NCBI RefSeq assembly: GCF_025263565.1
Contig: NZ_CP079865.1
Coordinates: 3,720,001 to 3,784,000 of the forward strand
Reading direction: 5' to 3'
DNA length: 64,000 nt
Source of the DNA: Mycobacterium sp. SMC-8
Lineage (GTDB): Bacteria > Actinomycetota > Actinomycetes > Mycobacteriales > Mycobacteriaceae
The position numbers were made by a program, and so were the translations under genes. The notes under the pieces are model-generated. The model was not told the origin of the DNA. It did not search any database and saw nothing but the letters and a program-made list of their open reading frames with translations. Numbering within the stretch: the first letter of the stretch is position 1; each line of letters begins with the position of its first letter. Below are positions 9,433-19,834 of the stretch, piece by piece.

Positions 9433-10221
9433 ATGCGTCTCGGACGAATTGCCAGCCCCGACGGTGTCGCCTTCGTCTCTATCGAGGGTCCGCCCGACGA
9501 CCCGGCCGCGGCGGTGGCCCGAGAGATCGCCGAGCATCCCTTCGGTACGCCCACCTTCACCGGCAGGCAGTGGCCGCTGGCCGATGTGCGACTCCTCGCA
9601 CCTATCCTGGCCAGCAAGGTCGTGGCGATGGGCAAGAACTACGCCGCGCACATCGAGGAGATGGGCGGGGGCACCTTCGAGGACCCGATCATCTTCCTCA
9701 AGCCGAACACGGCGATCATCGGGCCCTATACGCCGATCCAACTTCCCGCCGACGCCAACCCGGTGCACTTCGAAGGCGAACTGGCCGTGGTGATCGGCCG
9801 GCCCTGCAAGGACGTTCCGGCCTCGCGCGCCGCCGAGAACATCCTGGGCTACACGATCGCCAACGATGTGTCGGCGCGGGATCAGCAGAGCAAGGACGGC
9901 CAGTGGACGCGTGCCAAGGGCCACGACACCTTCTGCCCGGTGGGACCGTGGATCGAAACAGACCTCGACCCCTCCGACCTCGAAATCCGCACGGAGGTCA
10001 ACGGCGAAGTCAAACAACGGAGCCGGACGTCGTTGATGATCCACGACGTCGGCGCGATCATCGAGTGGGTCTCGGCGGTGATGACCTTGCTGCCCGGTGA
10101 TCTCATCTTGACCGGAACCCCGGAAGGGGTGGGCCCGCTGGAGCACGGTGACGTCGTCAGCATCACTGTCGAAGGGATCGGGACCCTCACCAATCCTGTT
10201 GTCAGAAAAGGAAGATCGTGA
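9433..10221 (+). CDS. Fumarylacetoacetate hydrolase (FAH) family protein
   Basis: This 262-residue protein has the FAH fold, whose members hydrolyse or decarboxylate beta-diketo acids using a divalent metal. The core is visible from about residue 58: [26 protein letters not shown], the metal ligands in [23 protein letters not shown], and [13 protein letters not shown] near the end. The first 55 residues form the small N-terminal domain common in actinobacterial members. It corresponds in position to Rv2993c, whose substrate is not firmly known. Its stop overlaps the gltX GTG by four bases, so the two should be co-transcribed from the leaderless promoter at 9421. The subfamily cannot be resolved by eye. 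Confidence 0.85.
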   Translation: MRLGRIASPDGVAFVSIEGPPDDPAAAVAREIAEHPFGTPTFTGRQWPLADVRLLAPILASKVVAMGKNYAAHIEEMGGGTFEDPIIFLKPNTAIIGPYTPIQLPADANPVHFEGELAVVIGRPCKDVPASRAAENILGYTIANDVSARDQQSKDGQWTRAKGHDTFCPVGPWIETDLDPSDLEIRTEVNGEVKQRSRTSLMIHDVGAIIEWVSAVMTLLPGDLILTGTPEGVGPLEHGDVVSITVEGIGTLTNPVVRKGRS

Positions 10222-11705
10222 CGACCTCGAATGCGGTACGTGTCAGATTCTGCCCGTCGCCGACCGGGACGCCCCACGTCGGCCTGATCCGTACCGCGCT
10301 GTTCAACTGGGCCTACGCCCGGCACACCGGCGGCGCGTTCGTCTTCCGCATCGAGGACACCGACGCCGCCCGCGACAGTGAGGACAGCTATGTTGCGCTG
10401 CTGGACGCACTGCGGTGGCTGGGAATGGACTGGGACGAAGGTCCCGAGGTCGGCGGTCCGCACGCCCCGTACCGCCAGTCGCAGCGCCGCGAGATCTATC
10501 TCGACGTGATCGAGCGCCTGCTCGCCGCCGGCGAAGCCTACGAGGCCTACTCGACCGCCGAGGAGGTCGAGGCCCGCCATATCGCCGCCGGGCGCAACCC
10601 CAAACTCGGATACGACAACTACGACCGCGAGCTGACCGAGGAGCAGCGCGCGGCGTTCCGCGCCGAGGGCCGCCGGCCGGTCGTCCGGCTGCGCATGCCC
10701 GACACGGAACTGACCTGGAACGACCTCGTCCGCGGCGAGACCACGTTCCCCGCGGGGTCGGTGCCGGATTTCGCGCTCACGCGAGCCAGCGGAGACCCGT
10801 TGTACACCTTGGTCAATCCGGTCGACGACGCGTTGATGAAAATCACACACGTGCTCCGTGGCGAGGACCTCCTGCCGTCCACTCCCCGGCAGCTCGCGCT
10901 CTACGCCGCGCTGATCCGCATCGGTGTGACCGATATGACACCGCAATTCGCCCATCTTCCTCCGGTCCTCGGCGAGGGCAACAAGAAGCTGTCCAAACGC
11001 GACCCGCAATCCAATCTGTTCCTGCACCGGGACCGTGGGTTCATCCCCGAGGGCCTGCTCAATTACCTTGCCCTGCTGGGCTGGTCGATCGCCGGTGACC
11101 GCGACATCTTCAGCCTGGACGAGATGGTCGCCGCGTTCGACGTCGCCGACGTGAACTCCAATCCGGCGCGGTTCGACCAGAAGAAGGCCGAAGCGCTCAA
11201 CGCCGAGCACATCCGGATGCTCGACGAGGCCGAGTTCATCCGCCGGCTCGGGGAGTACTTCGCCGCTCACGGCTACCGCACCGGTCTGGACGAGGTCGGC
11301 TTCGCCGAGGCGGCCCGGCTGGTGCAGACCCGGATCGTCGTGCTCGGCGACGCCTGGGATCTGTTGAAGTTCCTCGACGACGCCTCGTTCGCACTCGACG
11401 ACAAATCGGCGGCCAAGGAACTCAAGGCCGAGGCGGTGCCGGTACTCGACGCCGCGGTGCAAGCACTTCAGGGCATCGCGACGTGGGACGCGGCGGCCAT
11501 CGAGGCGGCGCTGAAGTCCGCGCTGATCGAAGCGCTCGAGCTCAAACCGCGCAAGGCCTTCGGTCCGGTCCGGGTGGCCGCGACGGGCTCGTCGGTGAGC
11601 CCGCCGCTGTTCGAGTCGCTGGAGCTTCTCGGCCGCGACCGCAGCTTGGCGCGGTTGCAGGCCGGCCGGGATCACGCCGCGGCGGCCGCGACGGCGGTGC
11701 CGTGA
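10218..11705 (+). CDS. gltX: Glutamyl-tRNA synthetase
   Basis: This class I aminoacyl-tRNA synthetase attaches glutamate to tRNA-Glu. In bacteria without glutaminyl-tRNA synthetase it also mischarges tRNA-Gln, which GatCAB then amidates. The 495-residue protein has the HIGH-type motif HVGL at 20-23, the SWIM-like RIEDTDAAR at 44-52 and KLSKR at 257-261, then the helical anticodon-binding domain. The start is GTG 10218, in a GTGA overlap with the FAH gene, and the N-terminus [17 protein letters not shown] is standard. Both likely substrate tRNAs, Gln(CTG) and Glu(CTC), lie immediately downstream. The non-discriminating role is inferred from mycobacterial biology, not read from this sequence. 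Confidence 0.97.
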   Translation: MTTSNAVRVRFCPSPTGTPHVGLIRTALFNWAYARHTGGAFVFRIEDTDAARDSEDSYVALLDALRWLGMDWDEGPEVGGPHAPYRQSQRREIYLDVIERLLAAGEAYEAYSTAEEVEARHIAAGRNPKLGYDNYDRELTEEQRAAFRAEGRRPVVRLRMPDTELTWNDLVRGETTFPAGSVPDFALTRASGDPLYTLVNPVDDALMKITHVLRGEDLLPSTPRQLALYAALIRIGVTDMTPQFAHLPPVLGEGNKKLSKRDPQSNLFLHRDRGFIPEGLLNYLALLGWSIAGDRDIFSLDEMVAAFDVADVNSNPARFDQKKAEALNAEHIRMLDEAEFIRRLGEYFAAHGYRTGLDEVGFAEAARLVQTRIVVLGDAWDLLKFLDDASFALDDKSAAKELKAEAVPVLDAAVQALQGIATWDAAAIEAALKSALIEALELKPRKAFGPVRVAATGSSVSPPLFESLELLGRDRSLARLQAGRDHAAAAATAVP

Positions 11706-11793
11706 AAAATCAGTCCGAAATCTTTGGTAGTCTGCTCGTCGGCCCGTGAAAGGCGCGCGAAGGTGACACCGACGCACGCCGGGCCGAAAAGGG

Positions 11794-11816
11794 GCTTGTG
11801 ACCAGCGGTTACAAGC
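11794..11816 (+). terminator. Hairpin between gltX and tRNA-Gln
   Basis: Arms 11794-11803 and 11807-11816 form a ten-base stem with one G-T pair and a three-base loop, seven bases before the tRNA-Gln. It may end the gltX message or act as a processing signal. The rest of 11706-11793 shows a TAGTCT that could be a tRNA promoter -10. Confidence 0.4.
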
Positions 11817-11822
11817 AGCCAA

Positions 11823-11894
11823 TGGGGTATGGTGTAATTGGCAACACAGCTGATTCTGGTTCAGCCATTCTAGGTTCGAGTCCTGGTACCCCAG
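11823..11894 (+). tRNA. tRNA-Gln (anticodon CTG)
   Basis: The acceptor arms tggggta and taccccA pair over seven bases. The anticodon stem gctga/tcagc encloses loop ttctggt with anticodon CTG at 11856-11858. The T-arm has the ggttcgagtcc pattern. The discriminator base is G at 11894, and CCA is encoded at 11895-11897. It is the first of two tRNA genes just after gltX. Confidence 0.97.
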
Positions 11895-11958
11895 CCAACG
11901 CCACTGATTAGGTCTGCATTCTCACCTGAGCTATGCTTTCCAACCGGCACCAGTTCTA

Positions 11959-12031
11959 GCCCCCGTCGTCTAGCGGCCTAGGACGCCGCCCTCTCACGGC
12001 GGTAGCGTGGGTTCGAATCCCATCGGGGGTA
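11959..12031 (+). tRNA. tRNA-Glu (anticodon CTC)
   Basis: A complete cloverleaf of 73 bases. The acceptor gcccccg pairs with cgggggt (G1-T72 wobble), the anticodon stem ccgcc/ggcgg encloses ctctcac with CTC at 11993-11995, and the T-arm is gtgggttcgaatcccat. CCA is not encoded (ACA follows). The sequence is that of the standard mycobacterial tRNA-Glu. Confidence 0.97.
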
Positions 12032-12040
12032 CAAAGCAAC

Positions 12041-12075
12041 ACTCCGGTTCCTCATCCGAGGGCGCCGGAGTTTTT
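12041..12075 (+). terminator. Terminator after the tRNA pair
   Basis: Arms actccgg (12041-12047) and ccggagt (12065-12071) are followed by a run of five T (12071-12075), a conventional intrinsic terminator with a 17-base loop. It separates the tRNAs from the convergent IclR gene. Confidence 0.65.
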
Positions 12076-12171
12076 CGTTGCGTACTCGCCCAGCACTCGC
12101 CCGGGACCGCGTGAGACCACGCAATGTCGACCGGGCGGTGGTGTCTCCGTAGCCCGGGCGCCGGGCGCTCG

Positions 12172-12873
12172 CTACAGCCGCCGGGTCAGCGCATCGGCCG
12201 CGGCGACCAGATCGGCCGCCCAGCGCGCCCCGGGCCGGCGGCCCATCCGGTCGATGGGCCCGGAGACCGAGACGGCGGCGATGACCGCACCCCGGCCGTC
12301 GCGCACCGGAGCCGAGACGCTGGCCACACCGGGCTCGCGTTCGGCGGCGCTCTGGGCCCAGCCCCGCTTGCGCACCTCGGCCAGGGTCCGGTCGGTGAAC
12401 ATGGCCGACGGCAGCACCGCCTGCTGGGTGGCCGCATCTGCGAAGGCGAGCAGCACCTTGGCTCCCGAACCCGCCGTCATGGGCAGTCGGGTGCCGACGG
12501 GAACGGTGTCACGTAGACCGGCGGGCGGCTCCAGGGCCGCGATACAGATGCGGGCGGTACCCTCCCGCCGGTAGAGCTGCACACTCTCCCCGGTCAATTC
12601 GCGCAGCCGGGGCAGCACCACAGCACCGGCGGTCAGCAGCGGATCGTTGACATGCCCGGCGAGTTCGGTCAGTGCCGGACCGAGACGCCATTGTCCGTCG
12701 CCGTCGCGTGCGAGGAGCCGGTGGGTTTCCAATCCGACGGCGAGCCGGTGCGCAGTCGCCCGCGGTAGGTCGGTGCGCTCGCAGAGATCGGCGAGACCGC
12801 AGGGGGACTCGGCTACCGCGTGAAGCACGGTGACCGCTTTGTCCAGCACGCCGATACCGCTATTCTGTCTCAC
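12172..12873 (-). CDS. IclR-family regulator divergent from leuCD
   Basis: This 233-residue transcription factor has an N-terminal winged helix-turn-helix (about residues 1-65: [13 protein letters not shown], then [19 protein letters not shown]) and the C-terminal IclR effector domain ending near [10 protein letters not shown]. It is the positional counterpart of Rv2989 and of LtbR/NdgR-type regulators, which control leucine genes in Actinobacteria. Its GTG start at 12873 lies inside the operator (tgtctcacaa at 12866-12875), and the -10 TAGTAT at 12885-12880 predicts a leaderless transcript beginning at that GTG. Autorepression is therefore likely. The effector is not visible; leucine or a pathway intermediate is a guess. 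Confidence 0.9.
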   Translation of the reverse strand: MRQNSGIGVLDKAVTVLHAVAESPCGLADLCERTDLPRATAHRLAVGLETHRLLARDGDGQWRLGPALTELAGHVNDPLLTAGAVVLPRLRELTGESVQLYRREGTARICIAALEPPAGLRDTVPVGTRLPMTAGSGAKVLLAFADAATQQAVLPSAMFTDRTLAEVRKRGWAQSAAEREPGVASVSAPVRDGRGAVIAAVSVSGPIDRMGRRPGARWAADLVAAADALTRRL

Positions 12874-12906
12874 AAGGAGATACTAGCTTCCCAGATTGTG
12901 AGACAG
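12865..12906. promoter_or_regulatory. Palindromic operator between the IclR gene and leuC
   Basis: Exact 11-base inverted repeat: ctgtctcacaa at 12865-12875 and ttgtgagacag at 12896-12906, separated by 20 bases. The left arm covers the regulator start codon, and the right arm ends five bases before the leuC ATG at 12912. Its position and symmetry fit the binding site of the adjacent IclR protein. Confidence 0.75.
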
Positions 12907-12910
12907 TCAA
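12880..12910 (-). promoter_or_regulatory. Promoter of the IclR regulator gene
   Basis: On the minus strand TTGACT (12910-12905) and TAGTAT (12885-12880) are spaced 19 bases apart. The predicted start point coincides with the GTG at 12873. For leuC on the plus strand, TTGTCC (12839-12844) and TATTCT (12861-12866) are a possible pair. Confidence 0.5.
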
Positions 12911-12911
12911 G

Positions 12912-14357
12912 ATGGCCATCGCGAACCAGCCCCGCACGCTCGCCGAGAAGGTGTGGAGCGATCACGTCGTCGTTCCGGGCACCGGTGAGGGTGCCGCGCG
13001 TCAGCCGGACCTCATCTACATCGATCTGCATATCCTCCACGAGGTCACCAGCCCGCAGGCCTTCGACGGCTTGCGGCTGGCCGGACGCCCGGTGCGCCGG
13101 CCCGATCTAACGATCGCCACCGAGGACCACAACGTGCCGACCGTCGACATCGACAAGCCGATCGCCGACCCGGTCTCACGCACCCAGGTCGAGACTCTCC
13201 GGCGGAACTGTGCGGATTTCGGCATCAGACTCCACCCGATGGGAGATGTCGAGCAGGGCATCGTGCACATCATCGGGCCGCAGTTGGGTCTGACCCAGCC
13301 GGGCATGACCGTGGTCTGTGGTGACAGCCACACCTCGACGCACGGTGCGTTCGGCGCTCTGGCGATGGGGATCGGAACCTCTGAGGTCGAACATGTGCTT
13401 GCCACCCAGACGCTTCCGCTGCGGCCGTTCAAGACCATGGCGGTCAATGTCGACGGCGAACTCCCGCCCGGAGTCAGCGCCAAGGACATCATCCTCGCCG
13501 TCATCGCAAAGATCGGCACCGGCGGCGGTCAGGGTCACGTGATCGAATACCGGGGCAGCGCCATCGAATCGCTGTCCATGGAAGGCCGGATGACGGTCTG
13601 CAACATGAGCATCGAGGCGGGCGCCAGGGCGGGCATGATCGCCCCCGACGAGAAGACGTTCGAATTCCTGCGTGGCCGTCCGCATGCTCCTGCGGGGGCT
13701 CAGTGGGACGCCGCGGTCGAGGCGTGGAGCCAGCTGCGCACCGACGAGGGCGCCCAGTTCGACACCGAGATCTACATCGACGCCTCGACGCTGAGCCCCT
13801 TCGTGACGTGGGGCACCAATCCCGGCCAGGGTGTCCCACTGAGCGGATCGGTCCCAGACCCCGAGATGATCTTCGACGAGGGGGAGCGCCTGGCCGCCGA
13901 AAAGGCGTTGGCTTACATGGACCTTCGTCCGGGTACTCCGCTGCGTGAAATCCCGGTCGACACGGTGTTCGTCGGATCGTGCACGAACGGCCGGATCGAG
14001 GATCTGCGCGTGGTCGCCGACGTGCTGCGCGGCCGGAAGGTGGCCGACGACGTCCGGATGCTGGTCGTTCCCGGTTCGATGCGGGTGCGCGCCCAGGCCG
14101 AAGCCGAGGGCCTGGGTGAGATCTTCACTGCCGCAGGGGCCGAATGGCGCCAGGCGGGATGCTCGATGTGCCTCGGGATGAACCCGGATCAACTCGCCCC
14201 GGGGGAGCGATGCGCATCGACCTCGAACCGGAATTTCGAGGGGCGGCAGGGCAAGGGCGGACGAACGCATCTCGTCTCGCCCGCGGTGGCCGCCGCGACC
14301 GCGGTGCGCGGCACGCTGTCTTCCCCCGCCGACCTGGCCGCCGATTCGGCCCACTGA
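12912..14357 (+). CDS. leuC: 3-isopropylmalate dehydratase large subunit
   Basis: This is the iron-sulfur subunit of isopropylmalate isomerase, which with LeuD interconverts 2- and 3-isopropylmalate in leucine synthesis. The 481-residue aconitase-fold protein shows [15 protein letters not shown], the substrate segment [16 protein letters not shown] and the three cysteine ligands of the 4Fe-4S cluster in VGSCTNGR and CSMCLGMN. The ATG at 12912 gives [15 protein letters not shown], the usual start, although it directly follows the operator and has little Shine-Dalgarno sequence. leuD follows after 17 bases. Control by the divergent IclR protein is likely. Confidence 0.97.
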   Translation: MAIANQPRTLAEKVWSDHVVVPGTGEGAARQPDLIYIDLHILHEVTSPQAFDGLRLAGRPVRRPDLTIATEDHNVPTVDIDKPIADPVSRTQVETLRRNCADFGIRLHPMGDVEQGIVHIIGPQLGLTQPGMTVVCGDSHTSTHGAFGALAMGIGTSEVEHVLATQTLPLRPFKTMAVNVDGELPPGVSAKDIILAVIAKIGTGGGQGHVIEYRGSAIESLSMEGRMTVCNMSIEAGARAGMIAPDEKTFEFLRGRPHAPAGAQWDAAVEAWSQLRTDEGAQFDTEIYIDASTLSPFVTWGTNPGQGVPLSGSVPDPEMIFDEGERLAAEKALAYMDLRPGTPLREIPVDTVFVGSCTNGRIEDLRVVADVLRGRKVADDVRMLVVPGSMRVRAQAEAEGLGEIFTAAGAEWRQAGCSMCLGMNPDQLAPGERCASTSNRNFEGRQGKGGRTHLVSPAVAAATAVRGTLSSPADLAADSAH

Positions 14358-14374
14358 GACCTCAGGAGACTGTC

Positions 14375-14968
14375 ATGGAAGCTTTCCGCACCCACACCGG
14401 GATCGGCGTTCCGCTGCGCCGCTCGAACGTCGACACCGACCAGATCATCCCCGCGGTCTATTTGAAGCGGGTGACCCGAACGGGATTCGAGGACGGTCTT
14501 TTCGCGGCCTGGCGCACCGACCCGTCCTTCGTCTTGAATTCACCGCCGTTCGACAGGGGCTCGGTTCTGGTCGCCGGACCGGATTTCGGCACCGGGTCGT
14601 CACGCGAACATGCGGTCTGGGCGCTGATGGACTTCGGATTCCGGGTAGTCATCTCATCCCGATTCGCCGATATTTTCCGGGGCAACGCCGGCAAGGCCGG
14701 TCTACTGGCGGCGGAAGTGGCGCAGGATGACGTCGAATTGTTGTGGAAGCTCATAGAGCAGCATCCCGGGACGGAAATCACTGTCAATCTTCAAGATCGG
14801 ACCATCACCGCCGCAACCATGATGGTGCCGTTCAACATTGACGATTACACCGCTTGGCGGCTACTCGAGGGACTCGACGATATAGGCCTTACGCTGCGCA
14901 AACTCGACGAAATCGAGAATTTTGAGCGACGCAGGCCGGAGTGGAAACCCTCCACACTTCCGGCGTGA
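14375..14968 (+). CDS. leuD: 3-isopropylmalate dehydratase small subunit
   Basis: This 197-residue swivel-domain subunit completes the LeuCD isomerase. Characteristic segments are [19 protein letters not shown] near the N-terminus and [17 protein letters not shown] around residues 63-79, with [19 protein letters not shown] following. The ATG at 14375 is chosen over upstream in-frame codons because it has AGGAG about seven bases upstream and gives [20 protein letters not shown]. The first part of the downstream gap (14969-15050) holds short GC-rich inverted repeats that may end leuCD transcription before the hupB promoter. Confidence 0.97.
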   Translation: MEAFRTHTGIGVPLRRSNVDTDQIIPAVYLKRVTRTGFEDGLFAAWRTDPSFVLNSPPFDRGSVLVAGPDFGTGSSREHAVWALMDFGFRVVISSRFADIFRGNAGKAGLLAAEVAQDDVELLWKLIEQHPGTEITVNLQDRTITAATMMVPFNIDDYTAWRLLEGLDDIGLTLRKLDEIENFERRRPEWKPSTLPA

Positions 14969-15093
14969 TCGGGCGGCCGAAAGGCCGAAATCCCGCGCCT
15001 GAAACCCTCTTTTCGCGGGCTCCGATAGGACGGTAAGGGAGCCAAGCGGATTGAAAAAAGTTCGCTGTGCACGCCTGAAATTGCGCGTGGCTC

Positions 15094-15123
15094 TTGGAAA
15101 TCAGCAGGCAATGGGTTTACCGT
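15094..15123 (+). promoter_or_regulatory. Promoter of hupB
   Basis: TTGGAA (15094-15099) and TACCGT (15118-15123) are spaced 18 bases apart. The predicted leader is about 40 bases and contains a ggccc/gggcc hairpin and the ribosome site GGAGG near 15159-15163. Confidence 0.45.
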
Positions 15124-15169
15124 GTCCACTAGTCGGCCCAGAGAGGGCCACTGGTTTCGGAGGTTTTGC

Positions 15170-15826
15170 ATGAACAAAGCAGAGCTCATCGACGTACTCA
15201 CGGAGAAGTTGGGCTCGGATCGTCGGCAAGCGACTGCGGCGGTGGAGAACGTTGTCGACACCATCGTGCGCGCCGTGCACAAGGGTGAGAGCGTCACCAT
15301 CACCGGCTTCGGTGTTTTCGAGCAGCGGCGTCGCGCCGCCCGCGTGGCGCGCAATCCGCGTACCGGCGAGACCGTAAAGGTGAAGCCCACCTCAGTTCCG
15401 GCGTTCCGTCCCGGCGCTCAGTTCAAGGCTGTTGTCTCTGGCGCACAGAAGCTTCCGGCCGAAGGGCCGGCGGTCAAGCGCGGCGTGACCGCGACGAGCA
15501 CCGCGCGCAAGGCAGCCAAGAAGGCTCCGGCCAAGAAGGCCGCTGCCAAGAAGGCGGCTCCGGCCAAGAAGGCTCCGGCCAAGAAGGCCGCGACCAAGGC
15601 TCCCGCCAAGAAGGCCACCGCCGCGAAGAAGGCGGCTCCGGCCAAGAAGGCTCCGGCCAAGAAGGCCGCGACCAAGGCTCCGGCCAAGAAGGCCACCGCC
15701 GCGAAGAAGGCGCCCGCCAAGAAGGCTCCGGCCAAGAAGGCCGCGACCAAGGCTCCGGCCAAGAAGGCCACCGCCGCGAAGAAGGCGCCCGCCAAGAAGG
15801 CTCCGGCCAAGCGCGGACGCAAGTAA
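15170..15826 (+). CDS. hupB: Mycobacterial histone-like DNA-binding protein
   Basis: This is the HU-type nucleoid protein of mycobacteria, 218 residues. Residues 1-90 are a complete HU domain ([19 protein letters not shown] to the DNA-binding arm [14 protein letters not shown] and FRPGAQFK). The rest is a Lys/Ala/Pro-rich tail of PAKKA and TAAKK units resembling histone H1, which in mycobacteria broadens DNA and RNA binding and is acetylated or methylated. The start ATG 15170 is fixed by the HU N-terminus and the GGAGG upstream; the longer frame from 15122 is not credible. The tail is built from long DNA tandem repeats, so its length may vary between strains. Confidence 0.97.
   Translation: MNKAELIDVLTEKLGSDRRQATAAVENVVDTIVRAVHKGESVTITGFGVFEQRRRAARVARNPRTGETVKVKPTSVPAFRPGAQFKAVVSGAQKLPAEGPAVKRGVTATSTARKAAKKAPAKKAAAKKAAPAKKAPAKKAATKAPAKKATAAKKAAPAKKAPAKKAATKAPAKKATAAKKAPAKKAPAKKAATKAPAKKATAAKKAPAKKAPAKRGRK
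15554..15822 (+). repeat. 75/78-bp tandem repeat encoding the HupB tail
   Basis: Near-identical units start at 15554, 15632, 15710 and 15785 (spacing 78, 78, 75 bases; the last is partial). Each encodes a block of [14 protein letters not shown] and TAAKK modules. The 75-base unit lacks one Ala codon. Confidence 0.9.
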
Positions 15827-15839
15827 CACGTTCTCACGG

Positions 15840-15871
15840 ATACGCCGCGGATCTGATGATCCGCGGCGTAT
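15840..15871 (+). terminator. Hairpin terminator after hupB
   Basis: A perfect 14-base stem (15840-15853 with 15858-15871) has the four-base loop tgat and starts 14 bases after the hupB stop. It is symmetrical and may also end the convergent mutT1 transcript. Confidence 0.8.
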
Positions 15872-15912
15872 TTCGTGTCGCCGTTACGACGAAGTTGTAT
15901 TCAATTGCGGCA

Positions 15913-16845
15913 TCACTTTTTCGGGGGTAGTGGGCTGCCGATGTGGTCGGCGGCGATGAGCCGGCCCTCATGCAGGGACATCACCCACGTGCTGCCCTTG
16001 CGGTTGCGGGACTTGTCCGGCCGTACCCCGTCGCGCTCGCACCACCAGGCGATGAGGTCGGGAATCACCTTCCCCTGGGTGCAGATCACCGGTGTGACCG
16101 ACTTCTCGGCGATTTCGAGAACGCGGTGCCGGGCGGCCTTGCGGTCCTCCGCGTACGCCTCTTCGGTGAGCATCGGCTCGACGTGGATCACCGTGCCGAG
16201 TTCTTCGGCCAACGGCTCGAGCGTCTGCCGGCAGCGCACCCGGTCGGCGGCGAACAGTTCTTCGGCTCCGAACGCCAGCAACTGTGTGACCAGTGCCTCG
16301 GCCTGGGCGCGGCCATGCTTGTCCAATGGGCGCTTTCGGTCGTCGCCGCGGTAGCGTTTCTTGTCACCGGCGGTGCCGTGCCGAACGATGAGCACCGTCT
16401 GGGTGTCGGCGGGATGTTTGAGGAAGTGGCGGAGAACCTTGCGGTCGTGCGGGTAGCTCAGCGTGGACATCGCGTCCTCGGCGGAGAGCCACCGCAGTTC
16501 GTCGACTTCGGCGTTCGGGGCGAATTCGCCGCCCAGGCAGCGCGCGGCCCAGTACCGCACCTTCTTCGTGGCGTTGTCGACCGGATAGGTGACGGTGGGC
16601 AGCCGCCGCCCGAGGCGGGCGCGGTAACCCGTCTCCTCCTCGATCTCACGCACCGCGGTGACCGGCTCGGTTTCGTCCGGGTCGACCTTGCCTTTAGGCA
16701 GTGACCAGTCGTCGTAGCGGGGTCGGTGCACCACCGCGATCTCCGGTGTGTCCGTGCACTCCTGGGGACGCCACAGTACTGCGCCGGCTGCCAGGATCGG
16801 TGACTTCTTCACCACGACGGCATCCCGCTTGTGCTCCTTCGGCAC
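15913..16845 (-). CDS. mutT1: MutT1: Nudix hydrolase fused to histidine phosphatase
   Basis: This 310-residue two-domain protein sanitises oxidised nucleotides. The N-terminal Nudix domain has the box from GKVDPDE to REIEEETGY at about residues 52-74. The C-terminal histidine phosphatase domain has IVRHGTAG near residue 154 and [14 protein letters not shown]. In mycobacteria MutT1 hydrolyses 8-oxo-(d)GTP and diadenosine polyphosphates. The GTG at 16845 follows an AGGAG. The gene precedes ppk1 on the other side of a 38-base gap holding the 12-base palindrome cattcgcgaatg, and the two are divergent only from hupB, not from each other. Confidence 0.93.
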   Translation of the reverse strand: MPKEHKRDAVVVKKSPILAAGAVLWRPQECTDTPEIAVVHRPRYDDWSLPKGKVDPDETEPVTAVREIEEETGYRARLGRRLPTVTYPVDNATKKVRYWAARCLGGEFAPNAEVDELRWLSAEDAMSTLSYPHDRKVLRHFLKHPADTQTVLIVRHGTAGDKKRYRGDDRKRPLDKHGRAQAEALVTQLLAFGAEELFAADRVRCRQTLEPLAEELGTVIHVEPMLTEEAYAEDRKAARHRVLEIAEKSVTPVICTQGKVIPDLIAWWCERDGVRPDKSRNRKGSTWVMSLHEGRLIAADHIGSPLPPKK

Positions 16846-16883
16846 CTCAACTCCTGCGTGTCATTCGCGAATGGGAAGAGCGG

Positions 16884-19085
16884 TCACGGGTGCCGATGTC
16901 GCTCCATCAGCGATCGCTGATGGTCCCGCACGGTGTGCCCTTCCTGTGGCGACGCGGTCCAATTCCCGTCGGGACCGAGTTCCCAGCACCGCGTACTCGG
17001 GTCGACCGCAGATTCAAAGATGTCGTTCAGTTGTGCGGTCAAACGTGGATCTTTGACCTGCGCCATGACTTCCACCCGCCGGTCGAGATTACGGTGCATC
17101 ATGTCGGCGCTCCCGATCCAGTATTCGTCGATGGCGCGGAAATGAATGATCCGTGAATGTTCGAGGAACCGGCCGAGGATCGACCGCACCGTGATGTTCT
17201 CCGAGAAGCCGGGTACACCCGGGCGCAGCGCGCAGATTCCGCGGACCACGACCTCGACGCGCACCCCGGCCTGCGACGCGCGGTACAGCGCGTCGATGAC
17301 CTGCTCGTCGACCAAAGCATTTGCCTTCAAGCGAATCCGGCCGTCGGCTCCGTCCCGGGTGGCAGCGATCTCCCGTTCGATGCGCTCGATGATGCCCTTG
17401 CGCACACCGTACGGCGCCACCAGCAGGTTGCGGTAGGACTCCTTGCGTGAGTAACCCGTCAGTGAATTGAACAGGTCGGTCAGGTCGGCGCCGATGTCGG
17501 GTGCGGCCGTCAGCAGGCCGATGTCCTCGTAGAGGCGCGCCGTCTTCGGGTTGTAATTGCCGGTGCCGACATGGCAGTAGCGGCGGATGGTCGATCCCTC
17601 CCGGCGCACCACCAGGCACGTCTTGCAGTGTGTCTTCAATCCGATGAGCCCGTAGACCACATGCACACCGGCTTGTTCGAGTGCGCGCGCCCACTTGATG
17701 TTGGCCTGTTCGTCGAACCGGGCCTTGATCTCAACCAATGCCACCACCTGCTTGCCGGCCTCGGCGGCGTCGATCAGCGCGTTGACGATCGGCGAATCAC
17801 CTGAGGTGCGGTAGAGGGTCTGTTTGATGGCAAGCACATTGGGGTCTGCGGCAGCTTGTTCGATGAAGCGCTGCACGGTGGTCGAGAACGAGTCGTAGGG
17901 GTGATGCACCAGGACGTCGCCGTCACGCAGCGCGGCGAAGATGCTCTTGGGGGTCTCGCGCTCGCCGAACGCCGACGGCGTGGCCGGCACGAACGGCGGA
18001 TCCTTGAGCGCCGGCCGGTCCACCTTGTAGATCTGCCACAGCGACGAGAGATCCAGAAGCCCGGGCACCTCGACCACGTCCCCGGGCGCGACATCGAGTT
18101 CACGCAGCAGCAGTTCCAGCATGCTCTCGGTCATGTCGTCGGAGACCTCAAGGCGTACCGGAGATCCGAAGCGCCGCCGGGCCAACTCGCGTTCGAGCGC
18201 CTGCAACAGGTCTTCGTCGCGGTCTTCCTCCACCTCGAAATCGGCATTTCGGGTGATGCGGAACGCATGGTGCTCCACCACTTCCAGGCCCGGAAACAAC
18301 ACCGGAAGGAACGCCGCGATCAGTTCCTCCATCGGCAGGAACCGCACCGTGCCGGGGGTGTCTTCCCTGCCGGCGAGTTCGACGAAGCGGTCCACGTTGT
18401 CGGGCACTTTGATTCGCGCGAAATGCTGGCCGCCGTCGTCGGGGTGCTTGACGGTGATGGCGAGGTTCAGGCTCAACCCGCTCACGAACGGGAACGGGTG
18501 GGCAGGATCGACCGCCAGCGGAGTGAGCACCGGGAAGACCTGCTCGTGGAAATAGGTGGAGAGTCTGCCCCGCTCGGCCTCGTCGAGTTCGGCCCAGGTG
18601 ACGATGACGATGCCCTCTTCGGCCAGTGCCGGCCGTACCGAGTCGAGGAACACTCGCGCGTGCCGGCTGGCGATCTGCTGGGTCCGTTCGCTGATGCGGC
18701 GCAGCTGTTCACGCGGCGAGAGCCCATCGGCAGAACGCACCGACAGTCCCATCTCGTCGCGGCGCTTCAGCCCAGCCACCCGCACCATGTAGAACTCGTC
18801 GAGATTGGACGCGAAGATCGCCAGGAACTTGGCGCGTTCCAACAGCGGCAACGACGGGTCGGCCGCGAGCGCGAGCACACGGGCGTTGAAGTCCAGCCAA
18901 CTCAATTCCCGGTTCAGGTAGCGGTCATCAGGCAGTGGGTTCTCGACGGTGGGTGACGTCGCCGCGGGCGGCGCCACGGGTGCCGAATCCGTGGGTGCGG
19001 CGACCGGCGGCGGGGCGACCGTCTCGGACGTCTCGGAGAGCCCGGAGGGCTCCGCCTGGTCGGGCCTGGTCTGGGCTTCGGTCAT
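16884..19085 (-). CDS. ppk1: Polyphosphate kinase 1
   Basis: This 733-residue membrane-associated enzyme reversibly transfers the terminal phosphate of ATP to polyphosphate. After a Pro/Ala-rich N-terminal extension come the PPK N domain ([20 protein letters not shown]), the head domain and two phospholipase-D-like catalytic domains. The phospho-histidine is in [12 protein letters not shown], and the second conserved His is near [15 protein letters not shown]. The C-terminus is [19 protein letters not shown]. The ATG at 19085 ([10 protein letters not shown]) is preferred over 19124, which would add 13 low-quality residues. Upstream on the same strand is fbiD, with about 50 bases between them. 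Confidence 0.96.
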   Translation of the reverse strand: MTEAQTRPDQAEPSGLSETSETVAPPPVAAPTDSAPVAPPAATSPTVENPLPDDRYLNRELSWLDFNARVLALAADPSLPLLERAKFLAIFASNLDEFYMVRVAGLKRRDEMGLSVRSADGLSPREQLRRISERTQQIASRHARVFLDSVRPALAEEGIVIVTWAELDEAERGRLSTYFHEQVFPVLTPLAVDPAHPFPFVSGLSLNLAITVKHPDDGGQHFARIKVPDNVDRFVELAGREDTPGTVRFLPMEELIAAFLPVLFPGLEVVEHHAFRITRNADFEVEEDRDEDLLQALERELARRRFGSPVRLEVSDDMTESMLELLLRELDVAPGDVVEVPGLLDLSSLWQIYKVDRPALKDPPFVPATPSAFGERETPKSIFAALRDGDVLVHHPYDSFSTTVQRFIEQAAADPNVLAIKQTLYRTSGDSPIVNALIDAAEAGKQVVALVEIKARFDEQANIKWARALEQAGVHVVYGLIGLKTHCKTCLVVRREGSTIRRYCHVGTGNYNPKTARLYEDIGLLTAAPDIGADLTDLFNSLTGYSRKESYRNLLVAPYGVRKGIIERIEREIAATRDGADGRIRLKANALVDEQVIDALYRASQAGVRVEVVVRGICALRPGVPGFSENITVRSILGRFLEHSRIIHFRAIDEYWIGSADMMHRNLDRRVEVMAQVKDPRLTAQLNDIFESAVDPSTRCWELGPDGNWTASPQEGHTVRDHQRSLMERHRHP

Positions 19086-19133
19086 ATCTGTCGATGATTC
19101 CCTATACCCGGGTGCTCCTGCCACCGAGATGGG

Positions 19134-19811
<678 letters not shown>

Positions 19812-19822
19812 TTATTCCCGGT

Positions 19823-19828
19823 TAGTCT
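19823..19828 (+). promoter_or_regulatory. -10 hexamer TAGTCT of gpsA
   Basis: TAGTCT is followed by six bases and then the GTG start at 19835, which fits a leaderless transcript in the short divergent fbiD-gpsA gap. Confidence 0.55.
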
Positions 19829-19834
19829 GAAGCC

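Noticed and set aside
9882..11822. A 646-codon open frame antisense to gltX and the FAH gene
   Set aside because: It mirrors third-position GC bias, crosses two well-supported genes and shows no family features.
15392..15829. Gly/Leu-rich antisense proteins over the hupB tail
   Set aside because: They are reverse translations of the Lys/Ala/Pro repeat. HupB is a known protein on the plus strand.
16862..16873. Palindrome cattcgcgaatg between mutT1 and ppk1 as an operator
   Set aside because: A single 12-base palindrome between two same-strand genes is too weak to assign; it is mentioned under mutT1 only.
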